Assembly: GCF_008364765.1 (NCBI RefSeq)
Contig: NZ_VTUY01000003.1
Span: forward strand, 187,657 to 251,656
Reading direction: 5' to 3'
From: Bacillus sp. CH30_1T
Lineage (GTDB): Bacteria > Bacillota > Bacilli > Bacillales > Bacillaceae_B
Length of the DNA: 64,000 nt
Below, piece by piece: positions 44,950-56,025 of this stretch. The notes under the pieces were generated by a model that saw nothing but the letters and a program-made list of their open reading frames with translations, made no database searches and was not told where the DNA came from. A program made the translations under genes and the position numbers. Every line of letters starts with the position of its first letter. The stretch's first letter is position 1.

Positions 44950-44984
44950 AAGCCCAGAGCTTCATATGCAAGCTCTGAGCAACA
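44950..44984. terminator. Terminator between yjbA and trpS
   Basis: AGCCCAGAGCTTCATATGCAAGCTCTG: CAGAGCTT pairs with AAGCTCTG around a short loop, with AAAAAAG before it giving a T run on the minus strand for trpS. Confidence 0.75.
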
Positions 44985-44987
44985 ATG

Positions 44988-46283
<1,296 letters not shown>

Positions 46284-46289
46284 ATTTTT

Positions 46290-46318
46290 ATTATATGAAA
46301 AATCAAAGGGTAATTCAA
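46290..46318 (-). promoter_or_regulatory. Sigma-A promoter of trpS
   Basis: Minus strand -35 TTGAAT (46313-46318), 17-bp spacer, -10 TATAAT (46290-46295). The -35 overlaps the end of the next gene upstream. Confidence 0.8.
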
Positions 46319-46698
46319 GTGTACAGCAGATAGGACAAGGCGATAGAAAGAAGCAGGGTGATGGAGCCGACTATCAGTACTGACCTTGTAATGGAAAAAG
46401 ATCGCTTGACTCCGTATTCTTCATGGGCTTCCTTAGTCTCGTCCAGATCGTCAAACTGGGAAATATACTTTCCTTGTTTCGTGCTGTTTCGGAATCTCTT
46501 AAGGGCATAAACGATGCCATTGAAAAATCCTTTTTGAAATATATAAAGGAGGGAACCCGCGGCAACATACGTTATTCCGATAATAAACAAGCTATCTATA
46601 ATAGAGAGAAACAGGCTTTTTTCCTGAAAAATAGCAGTGACGATGGCAATGATGAAAAACAGCAGGGTAAGTAAGTAGAAAAAATTTAATCGTTTCAT
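46315..46698 (-). CDS. DUF3899 family small membrane protein
   Basis: 127 residues from the ATG at 46698 (AAGGAGA upstream), beginning MKRLNFFYLLTLLFFIIAIV. Three hydrophobic helices (about 5-27, 30-52, 100-123) surround a polar loop KRFRNSTKQGKYISQFDDLDE. The GFFNGIVYALKRF segment is the DUF3899 pattern. Function unknown. The end lies over the trpS -35 box. Confidence 0.8.
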   Translation of the reverse strand: MKRLNFFYLLTLLFFIIAIVTAIFQEKSLFLSIIDSLFIIGITYVAAGSLLYIFQKGFFNGIVYALKRFRNSTKQGKYISQFDDLDETKEAHEEYGVKRSFSITRSVLIVGSITLLLSIALSYLLYT

Positions 46699-47110
46699 AG
46701 TTCTCCTTAAAATGTTTTTATCAAAAGTATACATGAAGCACTTAGGAGAATTCAATCATTCATATATATTCAAGCCATCTTGCATTGTATGAGGAGGGAG
46801 AATATAAATCCGTATATGGCGTACATAGTTGAAGCTTAGGTGAAATCATAAAAATATCACTAGAATAAAGTATGTATTCTATTTTTTATATTTAGTCCTG
46901 AATATTTATATTTATAATAGAAAATCAGGTCGTAATTTTAGGAATAGGCCCAAAAAACATAATAAGATACGTGCTGGGAAATTTACATTTGTAACAATTG
47001 TAATGGGATGAACTCTCTAAAACGTTCAACTAAAACCCTTTTATACCAACGTTTCGGCATCAATATACCTACTAATCTGATAATTTAGCAAAAAAACTGT
47101 TAAATTCATA

Positions 47111-47138
47111 TTGCAATAATTTCTCTATCATGTATAAT
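47111..47138 (+). promoter_or_regulatory. Sigma-A promoter of oppABCDF
   Basis: -35 TTGCAA (47111-47116), 16-bp spacer, -10 TATAAT (47133-47138); transcription should start near 47145. Confidence 0.8.
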
Positions 47139-47146
47139 AAGTAACA

Positions 47147-47161
47147 AATCTTCTGAAAATT
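47147..47161 (+). promoter_or_regulatory. CodY box downstream of the opp promoter
   Basis: AATCTTCTGAAAATT differs from AATTTTCWGAAAATT at one base. Placed about 2-17 nt after the predicted transcript start, it would let CodY block transcription in rich medium. Confidence 0.85.
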
Positions 47162-47205
47162 AGAAGATAAATAAATATGAGATTTACGAGGAGGTCAATT
47201 TCAAG

Positions 47206-48861
47206 ATGAAGAAAAAGTTTTCATTCTTGCTAGTTCTTCTTCTTGCTCTAAGTACTTTCTTAGCTGCTTGTGGCGGCGACAAGAAAACTGAGGGCAACGA
47301 AGGAGCATCTGGCGAAGGCGGCGAGTCTTCTGAGAAGAAAGAACAGGTACTTAACTTACTTGAGAGTTCTGAGATCCCATCAATGGACTCTACTCTAGCA
47401 ACTGACGCTGTATCGTTCAAAGTCATGAACAACGTATTTGAAGGTCTTTACCGTTTAGGTGAAAATGATGAGGCTGTACTTGGTATGGCTGCTGAAGAAC
47501 CACAAATCAGTGAAGATGGTAAAACATACACGTTCAAAATCCGTGATGCTAAATGGTCAAACGGAGATGCAGTTACTGCGAACGACTTCGTTTACGGTTG
47601 GCAAAAAGCTTTAAACCCTGATACTGGTGCTGAGTATGCGTACATCATGTACGATATCAAAAACGCTGCAAAAGTAAATGCTGGTGAAGTTCCAGTTGAA
47701 GAATTAGGTGTTAAAGCGGTTGATGAAAAAACATTAGAAGTTCAGCTTGAAACAGCTGTACCTTACTTCAAAGCTTTACTTTCTTTCGCAACTTTCTATC
47801 CTCAAAACCAAAAGTTTGTTGAAGAACAAGGCGATAAATTCGGTCTTGAAGCTGACACTGCAGTTTACAATGGTCCATTCACACTTTCTGAGTGGAAGCA
47901 TGAGCAAAGCTTCAAGTTAACTAAGAACGACGGTTACTGGGATGCAGAAACTGTTAAGTTAAAAGAAGTTAACTTCAATATCGTTAAAGATACTGCTACT
48001 GGTGTAAACCTTTATGAAACAAACAAAGCGGATGTAGCTGGTCTTTCAGCTGAATTCGTAGATAAATACAAATCAGATGAAAACTTCAAAACAAAGGCTG
48101 ATACTGCGGTATTCTTCCTTCGTTTAAACCAAAAGAATGAAATCATGGCTAATGTAAATGCTCGTAAAGCATTTGATGCAGCTTATGACAAGCAAGGTAT
48201 GGTTGACGTTCTTCTAAACAATGGTTCAATTCCTGCGTACTTCTTAGTACCAAAAGATTTCGTTTCTGGTCCAGACGACGCTGAGTATCGTGAAGCTGTA
48301 GGTGATTTCGGTGGTTACGATACTGATAAAGCTGCAGAGTATTGGGCTAAAGCGAAAGAAGAGTTAGGGAAAGATTCTATTGAATTAGAACTACTAAACT
48401 ATGACTCTGACAGCTCTAAGAAAATCGGTGAATTCTTAAAAGAACAATTAGAGCAAAACTTAGAAGGATTAACTGTTTCAATCAAAGCACAACCATTCAA
48501 GCAAAAGCTTGAGTTAGAATCTAAAGGTGATTATGATGTTTCATTCGCCGGATGGGGTCCTGACTATCCAGATCCGATGACATTTGTTGACATGTTCGTT
48601 ACTGATGGTGCACATAACCAAATGGCTTACTCTAACCCAGAGTATGACAAGTTAATCGAACAAGCTAAAGGTGAACTTCTTGATGATCCGGAAGCTCGCT
48701 GGCAAGCAATGGTTGACGCAGAAAAGATTCTTTTCGAAGATCAAGCGATCAGCCCAATGTACCAACGTGGAACTGCTTTCCTAGAGCGTCCATATGTTAA
48801 AGGTCTGTTACGTCACTCATTTGGTGCTGATGCATCATACAAATGGGCTTACATTGAGTAA
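47206..48861 (+). CDS. oppA: Oligopeptide ABC transporter substrate-binding lipoprotein OppA
   Basis: 551 residues with a lipoprotein signal (MKKKFSFLLVLLLALSTFLAACGG), lipobox LAAC. A Glu/Gly/Ser linker leads to an SBP family 5 domain with LNLLESSEIPSMDSTLATD, KDAKWS-type RDAKWSNGDAVTANDFVYGW and the second lobe. It binds oligopeptides outside the membrane for import through OppBCDF. Codon use is strongly biased to frequent codons, consistent with high expression. A hairpin after the stop probably lowers expression of oppB-F relative to oppA. Confidence 0.95.
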   Translation: MKKKFSFLLVLLLALSTFLAACGGDKKTEGNEGASGEGGESSEKKEQVLNLLESSEIPSMDSTLATDAVSFKVMNNVFEGLYRLGENDEAVLGMAAEEPQISEDGKTYTFKIRDAKWSNGDAVTANDFVYGWQKALNPDTGAEYAYIMYDIKNAAKVNAGEVPVEELGVKAVDEKTLEVQLETAVPYFKALLSFATFYPQNQKFVEEQGDKFGLEADTAVYNGPFTLSEWKHEQSFKLTKNDGYWDAETVKLKEVNFNIVKDTATGVNLYETNKADVAGLSAEFVDKYKSDENFKTKADTAVFFLRLNQKNEIMANVNARKAFDAAYDKQGMVDVLLNNGSIPAYFLVPKDFVSGPDDAEYREAVGDFGGYDTDKAAEYWAKAKEELGKDSIELELLNYDSDSSKKIGEFLKEQLEQNLEGLTVSIKAQPFKQKLELESKGDYDVSFAGWGPDYPDPMTFVDMFVTDGAHNQMAYSNPEYDKLIEQAKGELLDDPEARWQAMVDAEKILFEDQAISPMYQRGTAFLERPYVKGLLRHSFGADASYKWAYIE

Positions 48862-48889
48862 TCGTTAGCTCAATTAACAAACCTTCAGA

Positions 48890-48923
48890 GGAGAGTGTAT
48901 GCGTAAGCATACGCTCTCCTTTT
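48890..48923 (+). terminator. Leaky terminator between oppA and oppB
   Basis: GGAGAGTGTATGC (48890-48902) pairs with GCATACGCTCTCC (48907-48919), with a GTAA tetraloop, followed by TTTT. Confidence 0.85.
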
Positions 48924-48962
48924 CCAGTGAATGTCGAAAATTATCAAAAAAGTAAAAATATA

Positions 48963-48990
48963 TTGAATATTTGTCGAGAATCGATATAAT
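48963..48990 (+). promoter_or_regulatory. Second sigma-A promoter, before oppB
   Basis: TTGAAT (48963-48968), 16-bp spacer, TATAAT (48985-48990), 41 bp before oppB. It could transcribe oppBCDF apart from oppA. Confidence 0.65.
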
Positions 48991-49030
48991 TAAAATGTAG
49001 AAAAAAAAGATAAAAAAGGGGGGCTAAAGA

Positions 49031-49960
49031 ATGGTCAGATATACAATTCAACGTATCGTCTATATGATCATCACTTTGCTTATCATTGCAACCGCCACTT
49101 TCTTTCTGATGAAGCTCCTACCTGGATCTCCACTACAAAACGCAGAAAGGCTGACTCCGGAACAACAACAAATCATAATGGATAAATACGGTCTAAATGA
49201 CCCGCTACCTGAACAATATGTGAATTATATGGTTGGGTTAGCGAAAGGGGATTTGGGGTTGTCCTTCCAATACGATAATCGTCCTGTTACTCAAATTGTT
49301 GGAGATCGTATTGGTCCTTCCGCACTTCTTGGATTCCAAGCTATGGTATTAGGTACATTCTTAGGGCTACTTATTGGTATTGTTGCAGCAATCAAACATA
49401 ACACCTGGGTCGATTATGGTTCAACGTTCCTTGCTGTCCTGGGTATATCAATTCCTTCCTTCGTATTCGCAGGACTTCTGCAGTATTATGTTGGGGTTAA
49501 ACTTGAATGGCTGCCGGTAGCATTATGGGGAGAATACAAACACACGATTCTTCCAACTTTAGCGCTGACCGTATTCGTAGTAGCAACCATCGCACGTTTC
49601 ATGCGTACAGAAATGCTGGAAATATTAAACTCCGATTATATTTTACTAGCAAAAGCAAAGGGGATTTCTAAAACTGCAACAGTTGTAAAGCATGCTGTTA
49701 GAAATGCTTTAATTCCTATTGTAACGATTTTAGGTCCAATGACAGTTGGGGTAATGACAGGATCTCTTGTAGTTGAACGTATATTTGCTGTTCCTGGTTT
49801 AGGGGAGCAATTCGTACTATCGATTAATACAAATGATTACACTGTTATTATGGGTATTACCCTCTTCTTCAGCGCTTTATTCATTGGAGTTATCTTTTTG
49901 GTAGATATTCTTTACGGAATCATTGATCCGCGTATTCGCTTAGCTGGAGGGAAGAAATAA
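49031..49960 (+). CDS. oppB: Oligopeptide ABC transporter permease OppB
   Basis: 309 residues with an N-terminal helix (IQRIVYMIITLLIIATATFFLMKLLPGSP), then the permease core of about five more helices. The EAA-like loop ends with HAVRNALIPIVTILGP. It pairs with OppC in the membrane channel. AAAAGGGGGG lies before the ATG. Its stop codon overlaps the oppC start by one base. Confidence 0.96.
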   Translation: MVRYTIQRIVYMIITLLIIATATFFLMKLLPGSPLQNAERLTPEQQQIIMDKYGLNDPLPEQYVNYMVGLAKGDLGLSFQYDNRPVTQIVGDRIGPSALLGFQAMVLGTFLGLLIGIVAAIKHNTWVDYGSTFLAVLGISIPSFVFAGLLQYYVGVKLEWLPVALWGEYKHTILPTLALTVFVVATIARFMRTEMLEILNSDYILLAKAKGISKTATVVKHAVRNALIPIVTILGPMTVGVMTGSLVVERIFAVPGLGEQFVLSINTNDYTVIMGITLFFSALFIGVIFLVDILYGIIDPRIRLAGGKK

Positions 49961-50985
49961 TGGAAGCAAACAAAAAGAAACTAGATCAACTTAGTCCAGA
50001 CCTCTTCCAACCCCAAAAGGCTAGGGAAGACGAGTCAGAGAAAATTTCGCGACCGAGCTTAAATTTCTGGCAGGACTCATGGATTCGTTTACGTAAGAAT
50101 AAAGGAGCGATTGCTGGAATTATTATCACGGCAATCATTTTCTTCTTTGCCGCTTTTGGTCCAATGATGAACGAGTATAAATTTAGCGATCAAAATATCA
50201 GGCATGCAAAGCTGCCACCAAAAATTGAAGCGCTTTCAGGAATTAGTTGGCTCCCTTTTGACGGAAAAGATGCAGATGGTTTTGATGTTTATGAAGCAAG
50301 ACAAATTAAAGAAAACTATTGGTTTGGTACAGATGACTTAGGACGTGACCTATGGACCCGTACATGGAACGGAACCCGTATTTCACTTTATATTGGTATA
50401 CTTGCAGCGATCATCGATTTTATCATTGGAATTTCATATGGTGGAATTTCTGCTTATTACGGTGGAAAAGTGGACGATGTCATGCAGCGTATTATTGAAA
50501 TTCTTGTTGGAATTCCAAACTTAATAGTTGTTATTCTCTTTATCTTGATATTCGAACCTGGGATATTCTCGATAACCATGGCTATGGTAATAACCGGTTG
50601 GACTGGTATGGCACGTATCGTTCGTGGACAAGTGTTACAGTTGAAAAATCAGGAATTTGTACTTGCTTCACGAACACTTGGGGCTACCAGCAACCGTTTG
50701 ATCTTTAAACACCTACTTCCAAACGTAATGGGACCTGTTATCATTACAACTATGTTCACAGTACCTGCTGCGATTTACACAGAAGCATTCTTAAGCTTTA
50801 TCGGATTGGGGATTGCTCCTCCAAGAGCATCACTGGGATCATTGGTTAATGATGGGTATAAATCAATCCAGTCATTTCCTCATATGATGCTGGTACCATC
50901 AGCTGTCATCTCATTAGTCATCTTAAGCTTCAACTTAATGGCCGATGGTCTGCGTGATGCACTAGATCCGAAAATGCGTAAGTAA
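49960..50985 (+). CDS. oppC: Oligopeptide ABC transporter permease OppC
   Basis: 341 residues: a cytoplasmic N-terminal region with SRPSLNFWQDSWIRLRKNKGA (OppC_N), first helix AIAGIIITAIIFFFAAFGP, an external segment, and the permease core with EAA loop VLASRTLGATSNRLIFKHLLPN. The start ATG overlaps the oppB stop (TAATGG). It completes the channel with OppB. Confidence 0.96.
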   Translation: MEANKKKLDQLSPDLFQPQKAREDESEKISRPSLNFWQDSWIRLRKNKGAIAGIIITAIIFFFAAFGPMMNEYKFSDQNIRHAKLPPKIEALSGISWLPFDGKDADGFDVYEARQIKENYWFGTDDLGRDLWTRTWNGTRISLYIGILAAIIDFIIGISYGGISAYYGGKVDDVMQRIIEILVGIPNLIVVILFILIFEPGIFSITMAMVITGWTGMARIVRGQVLQLKNQEFVLASRTLGATSNRLIFKHLLPNVMGPVIITTMFTVPAAIYTEAFLSFIGLGIAPPRASLGSLVNDGYKSIQSFPHMMLVPSAVISLVILSFNLMADGLRDALDPKMRK

Positions 50986-50998
50986 TGGAAGGGAGATT

Positions 50999-52075
50999 AT
51001 GAATATGTCAAAAATTTTAGAAGTGAAAGATCTACACGTCTCCTTCAATACGCATGGAGGAGAAGTTCAGGCTGTCCGAGGTGTAGATTTCCATTTAGAT
51101 AAAGGTGAAACACTAGCTATTGTAGGTGAATCTGGTTCCGGTAAATCAGTAACTACTAAGGCGATCATGAGATTGATCCCAAATCCTCCAGGCTTCATTA
51201 AGGGTGGAGAAATGTTATTTGAGGGGAAAGACTTAGCAAAATTACCGGAAAAGGATATGCAGAAAATCCGTGGGAAAGATATCTCTATGATTTTCCAAGA
51301 TCCGATGACGTCCTTGAACCCTACAATGACAATTGGTAAACAGATCATGGAACCTCTGGTGAAGCACCAGAATATGAGTAAAAATGATGCGAAAAAACGT
51401 GCCATCGAGTTACTTAAACTTGTTGGTCTGCCTAGTCCGGAAACTCGCTTTAAACAATATCCTCATCAATTCTCGGGTGGTCAGCGTCAACGTGTGGTCA
51501 TCGCAATCGCTCTTGCTTGTAATCCGAAGATTCTGATTGCCGATGAGCCGACGACGGCATTGGATGTTACCATCCAGGCTCAGATCCTTGAATTGATGAA
51601 AGATTTACAAACAAAGATAGAAACTTCCATCATTTTCATCACCCACGATCTTGGAGTTGTTGCGAACGTAGCTGATCGTGTAGCTGTTATGTATGGTGGA
51701 CAAATTGTTGAGACAGGTACAGTGGATGAAATCTTCTACGATCCACGCCACCCATATACTTGGGGATTGATCGGCTCAATGCCGACAACAGAAACAGAAG
51801 GTGAGCAGGAGCTGGTTGCCATACCTGGGACTCCACCGGATTTATTAAATCCACCTAAAGGGGATGCATTCGCTCTTCGCAGTGAATATGCTTTGAAAGT
51901 GGATTTTGAACAAGAGCCGCCATATTATCAGGTTTCAGATACTCATTATGTGAAGTCCTGGTTATTGCACCCGAGTGCTCCAAAAGTTGAGCCACCTGAA
52001 ATCGTGAAATTAAGACATAGACAAATGCCTTCTAATTATAAAGAGCCGGTACTTGTTGAGGGGGTTCGTTCATAA
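50999..52075 (+). CDS. oppD: Oligopeptide ABC transporter ATPase OppD
   Basis: 358 residues with Walker A GESGSGKS, signature SGGQRQR, Walker B ILIADEPT, and the oligopeptide-type C-terminal extension. It energises import with OppF. A second in-frame ATG at 51005 is possible; AGGGAG lies upstream. The gene overlaps oppF by one base (ATAATGG). Confidence 0.95.
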   Translation: MNMSKILEVKDLHVSFNTHGGEVQAVRGVDFHLDKGETLAIVGESGSGKSVTTKAIMRLIPNPPGFIKGGEMLFEGKDLAKLPEKDMQKIRGKDISMIFQDPMTSLNPTMTIGKQIMEPLVKHQNMSKNDAKKRAIELLKLVGLPSPETRFKQYPHQFSGGQRQRVVIAIALACNPKILIADEPTTALDVTIQAQILELMKDLQTKIETSIIFITHDLGVVANVADRVAVMYGGQIVETGTVDEIFYDPRHPYTWGLIGSMPTTETEGEQELVAIPGTPPDLLNPPKGDAFALRSEYALKVDFEQEPPYYQVSDTHYVKSWLLHPSAPKVEPPEIVKLRHRQMPSNYKEPVLVEGVRS

Positions 52076-53010
52076 TGGCAGAAAAATTATTGGAAATCAA
52101 AAATTTAAAACAGTACTTTAACCCGGGGAAACCGAATATGGTTAAAGCTGTCGATGATATCAGCTTTGATATTTATAAAGGGGAAACCCTTGGCCTGGTA
52201 GGGGAATCTGGCTGCGGTAAATCAACGACTGGTCGAACGATCATTCGTTTGTATGATGCTACAGACGGTCAGGTTCTCTTTAATGGTGAGGACGTTCATG
52301 GTAAAAAATCGCGTTCACAATTAAAGAAGTTCAACCGTAAGATGCAAATGATCTTCCAGGATCCATACGCAAGTTTGAACCCTCGTATGAAGGTTGCGGA
52401 TATCATTGCTGAAGGTATTGACATTCATGGACTGGCTTCTTCCAAAGAAGAACGCATAAAGAGGGTTCATGACCTGCTTGAAACAGTTGGTTTGAATAAA
52501 GAGCATGCCGGCCGTTATCCGCATGAATTCTCTGGTGGTCAAAGACAGCGTATCGGGATTGCCCGTGCCTTGGCAGTAGACCCGGACTTCATCATTGCCG
52601 ATGAGCCAATTTCGGCTCTTGACGTTTCGATTCAGGCACAGGTAGTTAATCTTATGCAAGAGCTTCAGAAAGAGAAAGGACTAACGTACTTATTTATCGC
52701 CCATGATCTTTCCATGGTAAAATATATCAGTGATCGCATCGGGGTTATGTATTTTGGTAAGTTAGTCGAGTTGGCACCGAGTGATGCCCTTTACAAGAAC
52801 CCGCTACATCCTTATACGCAATCTCTTTTATCAGCGATTCCGTTACCGGATCCAGAGTATGAGCGCACACGCAGAAGAAAAGAATATAATCCTTCTGTTC
52901 ACAATTATACAGAGGATGATAATCTTGAAATGCGTGAAGTGGCGCCTGGCCATTTCGTATATTGCTCGGAGAAAGAGTTTGCGCAGTATAAAGCTCAGTA
53001 CAAAAGCTAA
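52075..53010 (+). CDS. oppF: Oligopeptide ABC transporter ATPase OppF
   Basis: 311 residues with Walker A GESGCGKS, signature SGGQRQR and Walker B FIIADEPI, plus the C-terminal region with a [16 protein letters not shown] motif and CSEKE, typical of OppF. It pairs with OppD. The operon ends at a strong terminator 20 bp downstream. Confidence 0.95.
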   Translation: MAEKLLEIKNLKQYFNPGKPNMVKAVDDISFDIYKGETLGLVGESGCGKSTTGRTIIRLYDATDGQVLFNGEDVHGKKSRSQLKKFNRKMQMIFQDPYASLNPRMKVADIIAEGIDIHGLASSKEERIKRVHDLLETVGLNKEHAGRYPHEFSGGQRQRIGIARALAVDPDFIIADEPISALDVSIQAQVVNLMQELQKEKGLTYLFIAHDLSMVKYISDRIGVMYFGKLVELAPSDALYKNPLHPYTQSLLSAIPLPDPEYERTRRRKEYNPSVHNYTEDDNLEMREVAPGHFVYCSEKEFAQYKAQYKS

Positions 53011-53020
53011 ACATTTTACA

Positions 53021-53055
53021 AAAGCTCCCTTTTATGAGGGGAGCTTTTTTTAATG
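53021..53055 (+). terminator. Terminator of the opp operon
   Basis: AAAAGCTCCC pairs with GGGGAGCTTTT, loop TTTTATGA, followed by T7. Confidence 0.92.
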
Positions 53056-53251
53056 AAGGGTTTTCATAATAGCTTATTTTATTCTTTTTTAACATGAAAA
53101 TCATACTATATAATGAAGATATTTAATTTCCTTGGAAATTTCGACAGATTAGGAGTAATACCCCTTTTCTTTCAAGTTATTTCCTTGTTAGAATAGTATA
53201 AGGTGTTACATATTTTACTAGATAGCTTATTTAATAGAGGAGAGGTTTATT

Positions 53252-54445
53252 TTGAAATGGAGTAAGGTAGCGACATCCTTATGTTTAGTCACAATGTGCG
53301 TATTGCCGTTCCAAACAGCGAGTGCTGAAGGAGAAGGGACGGCTGCCCATGAGAAGAGAAGTCTTTCTTTAAGTAAGAAAGAAATAGCAAGTCCCGCCCC
53401 AAGATTTGCATTTGATTCGGGCTTTGAATTTGAATATCCTGATGCGGTTAGAGGGGTTTATGTTACAGGTCACTCTGCTGGTGGAGCGAGATTTGACAGC
53501 TTAACGAAACTAATGGATGATACGGATCTAAATGCAATGGTTATTGATATTAAAGATGATCACGGATATGTTACATACGAACCCGATGAATCTTCTCCAT
53601 ACGCTAAAGTAGGTCAGCCTTATATCAAAGATCCTAAAGCGATTTTAAAGACACTTGAAGAAAAACAGATATACCCGATCGCAAGAATTGTGGTATTCAA
53701 AGATACAGTTTTAGCGAATGAGAAACCCGAGCTTTCCTTTAAAGATGGAAGCCAGGTATGGAAAAATGGCAGAGGTGAATCCTTTGTGAACCCATTCCTG
53801 AAAGAAGTGTGGGATTATAATGTGGGAATTGCAATCGAAGCCGCTAAGATGGGATTCCAGGAAATCCAGTTTGATTATGTCCGTTTCCCTGAAGGTTTTG
53901 AAAAACGTGATGATGAGCTGCAATATAATGGTGGCGAATATGCGAATCAAGACTCAGATAATGTACAGAAACGTGTGCATGCCGTTACAGATTTTGTAGA
54001 GTACGCGCATAAAAAACTCGAGCCATATGGAGTTAAGGTTTCTGTGGACATTTTCGGTTATACAGCAACGCTTCCAGAGGCACCTGGGATTGGACAGAAC
54101 TTCTCCAAGATATCTGAAAATGTCGATGTGATTTCATCCATGATTTATCCAAGTCACTGGACTCCGTACTTTGGAATTGCAAAGCCCGATTTACAACCTT
54201 ATGAATTGGTTTCTGAATATGCTAAGCTTGAAAATTCTAAATTAGCAGAATTAGAAAATCCTCCTATTTCAAGACCATGGCTACAGGATTTCACTGCTTC
54301 CTGGTTAGGAAGTGGAAACTATAAAGCCTACGGAAAAGCAGAAGTTGAAGCACAGATTAAAGCATTGAATGATCAAGGCATTAAAGAATTCCTTTTATGG
54401 GATGCCGGTAATACGTATACAGAAGGTGTAGATTATACACCTTGA
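53252..54445 (+). CDS. Secreted putative glycoside hydrolase, DUF4015 family
   Basis: 397 residues from a TTG with GAGGAGAGG upstream. A signal peptide with cleavage near ASA-EGE (about residue 25) precedes a charged linker, then a TIM-barrel-like DUF4015 domain from about residue 60: AVRGVYVTGHSAGG, LNAMVIDIKDDHG, QEIQFDYVRFPEG, VSVDIFGYTA and SSMIYPSHW. These carry acidic residues at expected barrel strand ends. The family is a putative polysaccharide hydrolase of unknown substrate. It stands alone, with a terminator downstream. Confidence 0.85.
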   Translation: MKWSKVATSLCLVTMCVLPFQTASAEGEGTAAHEKRSLSLSKKEIASPAPRFAFDSGFEFEYPDAVRGVYVTGHSAGGARFDSLTKLMDDTDLNAMVIDIKDDHGYVTYEPDESSPYAKVGQPYIKDPKAILKTLEEKQIYPIARIVVFKDTVLANEKPELSFKDGSQVWKNGRGESFVNPFLKEVWDYNVGIAIEAAKMGFQEIQFDYVRFPEGFEKRDDELQYNGGEYANQDSDNVQKRVHAVTDFVEYAHKKLEPYGVKVSVDIFGYTATLPEAPGIGQNFSKISENVDVISSMIYPSHWTPYFGIAKPDLQPYELVSEYAKLENSKLAELENPPISRPWLQDFTASWLGSGNYKAYGKAEVEAQIKALNDQGIKEFLLWDAGNTYTEGVDYTP

Positions 54446-54491
54446 TCGAGAAGACCGACCTGGGAAGTTTAAGGGGCGGTCTTTTCGATTT
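54444..54491 (+). terminator. Terminator after the DUF4015 gene
   Basis: ATCGAGAAGACCG pairs with CGGTCTTTTCGAT, followed by TTGAAAAAA; the loop is long. Confidence 0.65.
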
Positions 54492-54704
54492 GAAAAAATA
54501 CTCAAACATTGTTATCATTAAAGTATTGGTAAGATTAACCGCTTTCAACCACATTACCCTCTTCATAGGTGTTTCAAGCCTGTGATTCCGTATTTTTTAT
54601 CCCACGGATGAGACTAACATCAAACATAAACATTTTTTTTCTGAGAAACATAATTGTATCCCGTTAGTCAATGTCACCCAAAATTCTTTTAAAGGAGTAG
54701 ATCC

Positions 54705-55277
54705 ATGCATTGGTATGAAAAGTTAAATAAGTATTTCCCGGTAGAGGAAATGAAATCAAAAGAACACCTTGAGTCATTACTCAAAGAAAGAAGCGACATC
54801 TACCATAAAGATGAGGGGCAATACCACGTACTTATGTATGCCGAGCTTGATGATTTCATCTTTATCGATTATCTTTTTGTCTCAAAGGATGCTCGTGGAC
54901 AAGGATTAGGTCATAAGCTGCTCGAGAAGTTAAAGGAAAAGAACAAAGCGATTATTTTAGAAGTAGAGCCAGTTGATTATGAAGATACTGACACTGAAAA
55001 GCGTTTAAAGTTCTACAAGCGTGAAGGATTCGAACATGCTGTCAGTATTGGATATGCACGTCGATCCCTTGCAACAAACGAAATCAATGAAATGGAAATC
55101 CTTTATTGGGCTCCAAATAACGAATCAGAAGATCTGATCTTCAATTCTATGAAGAAAACATATGAATTAATCCACACTTATAATGATAAAAAGTTTTATG
55201 GTGCGTCTTACCAGCCGGTTGAAGAAGTCTTGAAGAAAGACAAAGACCGAGATGGGGATGTTCTGAAAAATCTCTAA
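54705..55277 (+). CDS. yjbC: GNAT family acetyltransferase-like protein YjbC
   Basis: 190 residues with a GNAT core, FIDYLFVSKDARGQGLGHKLLEKL, whose R-GQGLG-H is the acetyl-CoA-binding motif A, and a following ILEVEPVDYEDTD strand. The substrate is unknown. B. subtilis yjbC lies upstream of spx and is stress-induced. AAAGGAG lies before the ATG. Here a terminator and separate promoters lie between yjbC and spx. Confidence 0.88.
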   Translation: MHWYEKLNKYFPVEEMKSKEHLESLLKERSDIYHKDEGQYHVLMYAELDDFIFIDYLFVSKDARGQGLGHKLLEKLKEKNKAIILEVEPVDYEDTDTEKRLKFYKREGFEHAVSIGYARRSLATNEINEMEILYWAPNNESEDLIFNSMKKTYELIHTYNDKKFYGASYQPVEEVLKKDKDRDGDVLKNL

Positions 55278-55285
55278 ATCAAAAG

Positions 55286-55320
55286 AACCTTATTGTCCAT
55301 TCGCAATAAGGTTTTCTAAA
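55286..55320 (+). terminator. Terminator after yjbC
   Basis: AACCTTATTG pairs with CAATAAGGTT, loop TCCATTCG, followed by TTC. Confidence 0.75.
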
Positions 55321-55347
55321 TGAAAAAATGAAAATGTCCTATATCAT

Positions 55348-55373
55348 GTTTAGGCTCTTTTTGAACCGGGTAA
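55348..55373 (+). promoter_or_regulatory. Candidate sigma-B promoter upstream of spx
   Basis: GTTTAG (55348-55353), 14-nt spacer, GGGTAA (55368-55373), close to GTTTAA-N12-15-GGGTAT. It lies 208 bp before spx; a TATAAT at about 55471-55476 and another near 55543 mark possible sigma-A starts in the rest of this 303-bp gap. Confidence 0.6.
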
Positions 55374-55580
55374 AGCCATAGTAGAAAGAGATCATATAGC
55401 ATATGTTAAACCTATGTATAGGAAATTTGACAAATTGGTTAAAACTATGTTCAAGGGACAGTAATTCATGTATAATACATAATAGAGATTTCTTATTTAA
55501 ACTTATTTTAATTAACAGCCGATGTTTAAAATGAAATACTCTATATAATAAAAAATTCCTTAAGGGAGTGTGAATGATTC

Positions 55581-55976
55581 GTGGTTACATTATTCACTTC
55601 ACCTAGTTGTACATCTTGTCGTAAGGCAAAAGCTTGGTTAGAAGAGCATGAGATTCCATATACAGAGCGTAACGTATTTTCCGAGCCATTAAGCATTGAT
55701 GAAATAAAGGAAATCCTGCGTATGACTGAGGACGGAACGGATGAAATCATTTCAACCCGTTCTAAGACATTCCAAAAGCTTAATGTAGATTTAGAAACTT
55801 TACCACTTCAAGAACTGTTCGAGCTTATTCAGAAAAATCCTGGTCTTTTAAGACGTCCAATCATTTTGGATGAGAAACGTCTTCAGGTAGGATACAATGA
55901 AGATGAAATCAGACGATTCCTGCCTAGAAAGGTTCGTACGTTCCAACTTCTCGAAGCTCAAAGAATGGTAAACTAA
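55581..55976 (+). CDS. spx: Global redox regulator Spx
   Basis: 131 residues from a GTG at 55581, beginning [16 protein letters not shown], with the redox disulfide C10-x2-C13 and an ArsC-like fold. The C-terminal region [27 protein letters not shown] matches Spx. It binds the RNA polymerase alpha C-terminal domain under disulfide stress, turns on thiol repair genes and represses others. It is kept low by ClpXP with the SpxH adaptor, whose gene is also in this window (62364-63230). Confidence 0.97.
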   Translation: MVTLFTSPSCTSCRKAKAWLEEHEIPYTERNVFSEPLSIDEIKEILRMTEDGTDEIISTRSKTFQKLNVDLETLPLQELFELIQKNPGLLRRPIILDEKRLQVGYNEDEIRRFLPRKVRTFQLLEAQRMVN

Positions 55977-56025
55977 AGTATTCTTACATTCTCATCATAT
56001 TATCAATGTTTGAGAATATATAAGG

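Larger units (their letters stand above)
46699..47205 (+). other. 507-bp intergenic region upstream of oppA
   Basis: It is AT-rich and without a credible gene on either strand. The promoter and CodY box lie in the last 100 bp. The part from 46760 to 47090 holds several short inverted repeats such as TTGTAACAATTGTAA near 46988, but none I can assign. Confidence 0.7.

Noticed and set aside
47147-47170. LexA or Fur box in the opp leader
   Set aside because: The palindrome fits CodY better and lacks GAAC/GTTC or GATAAT elements.
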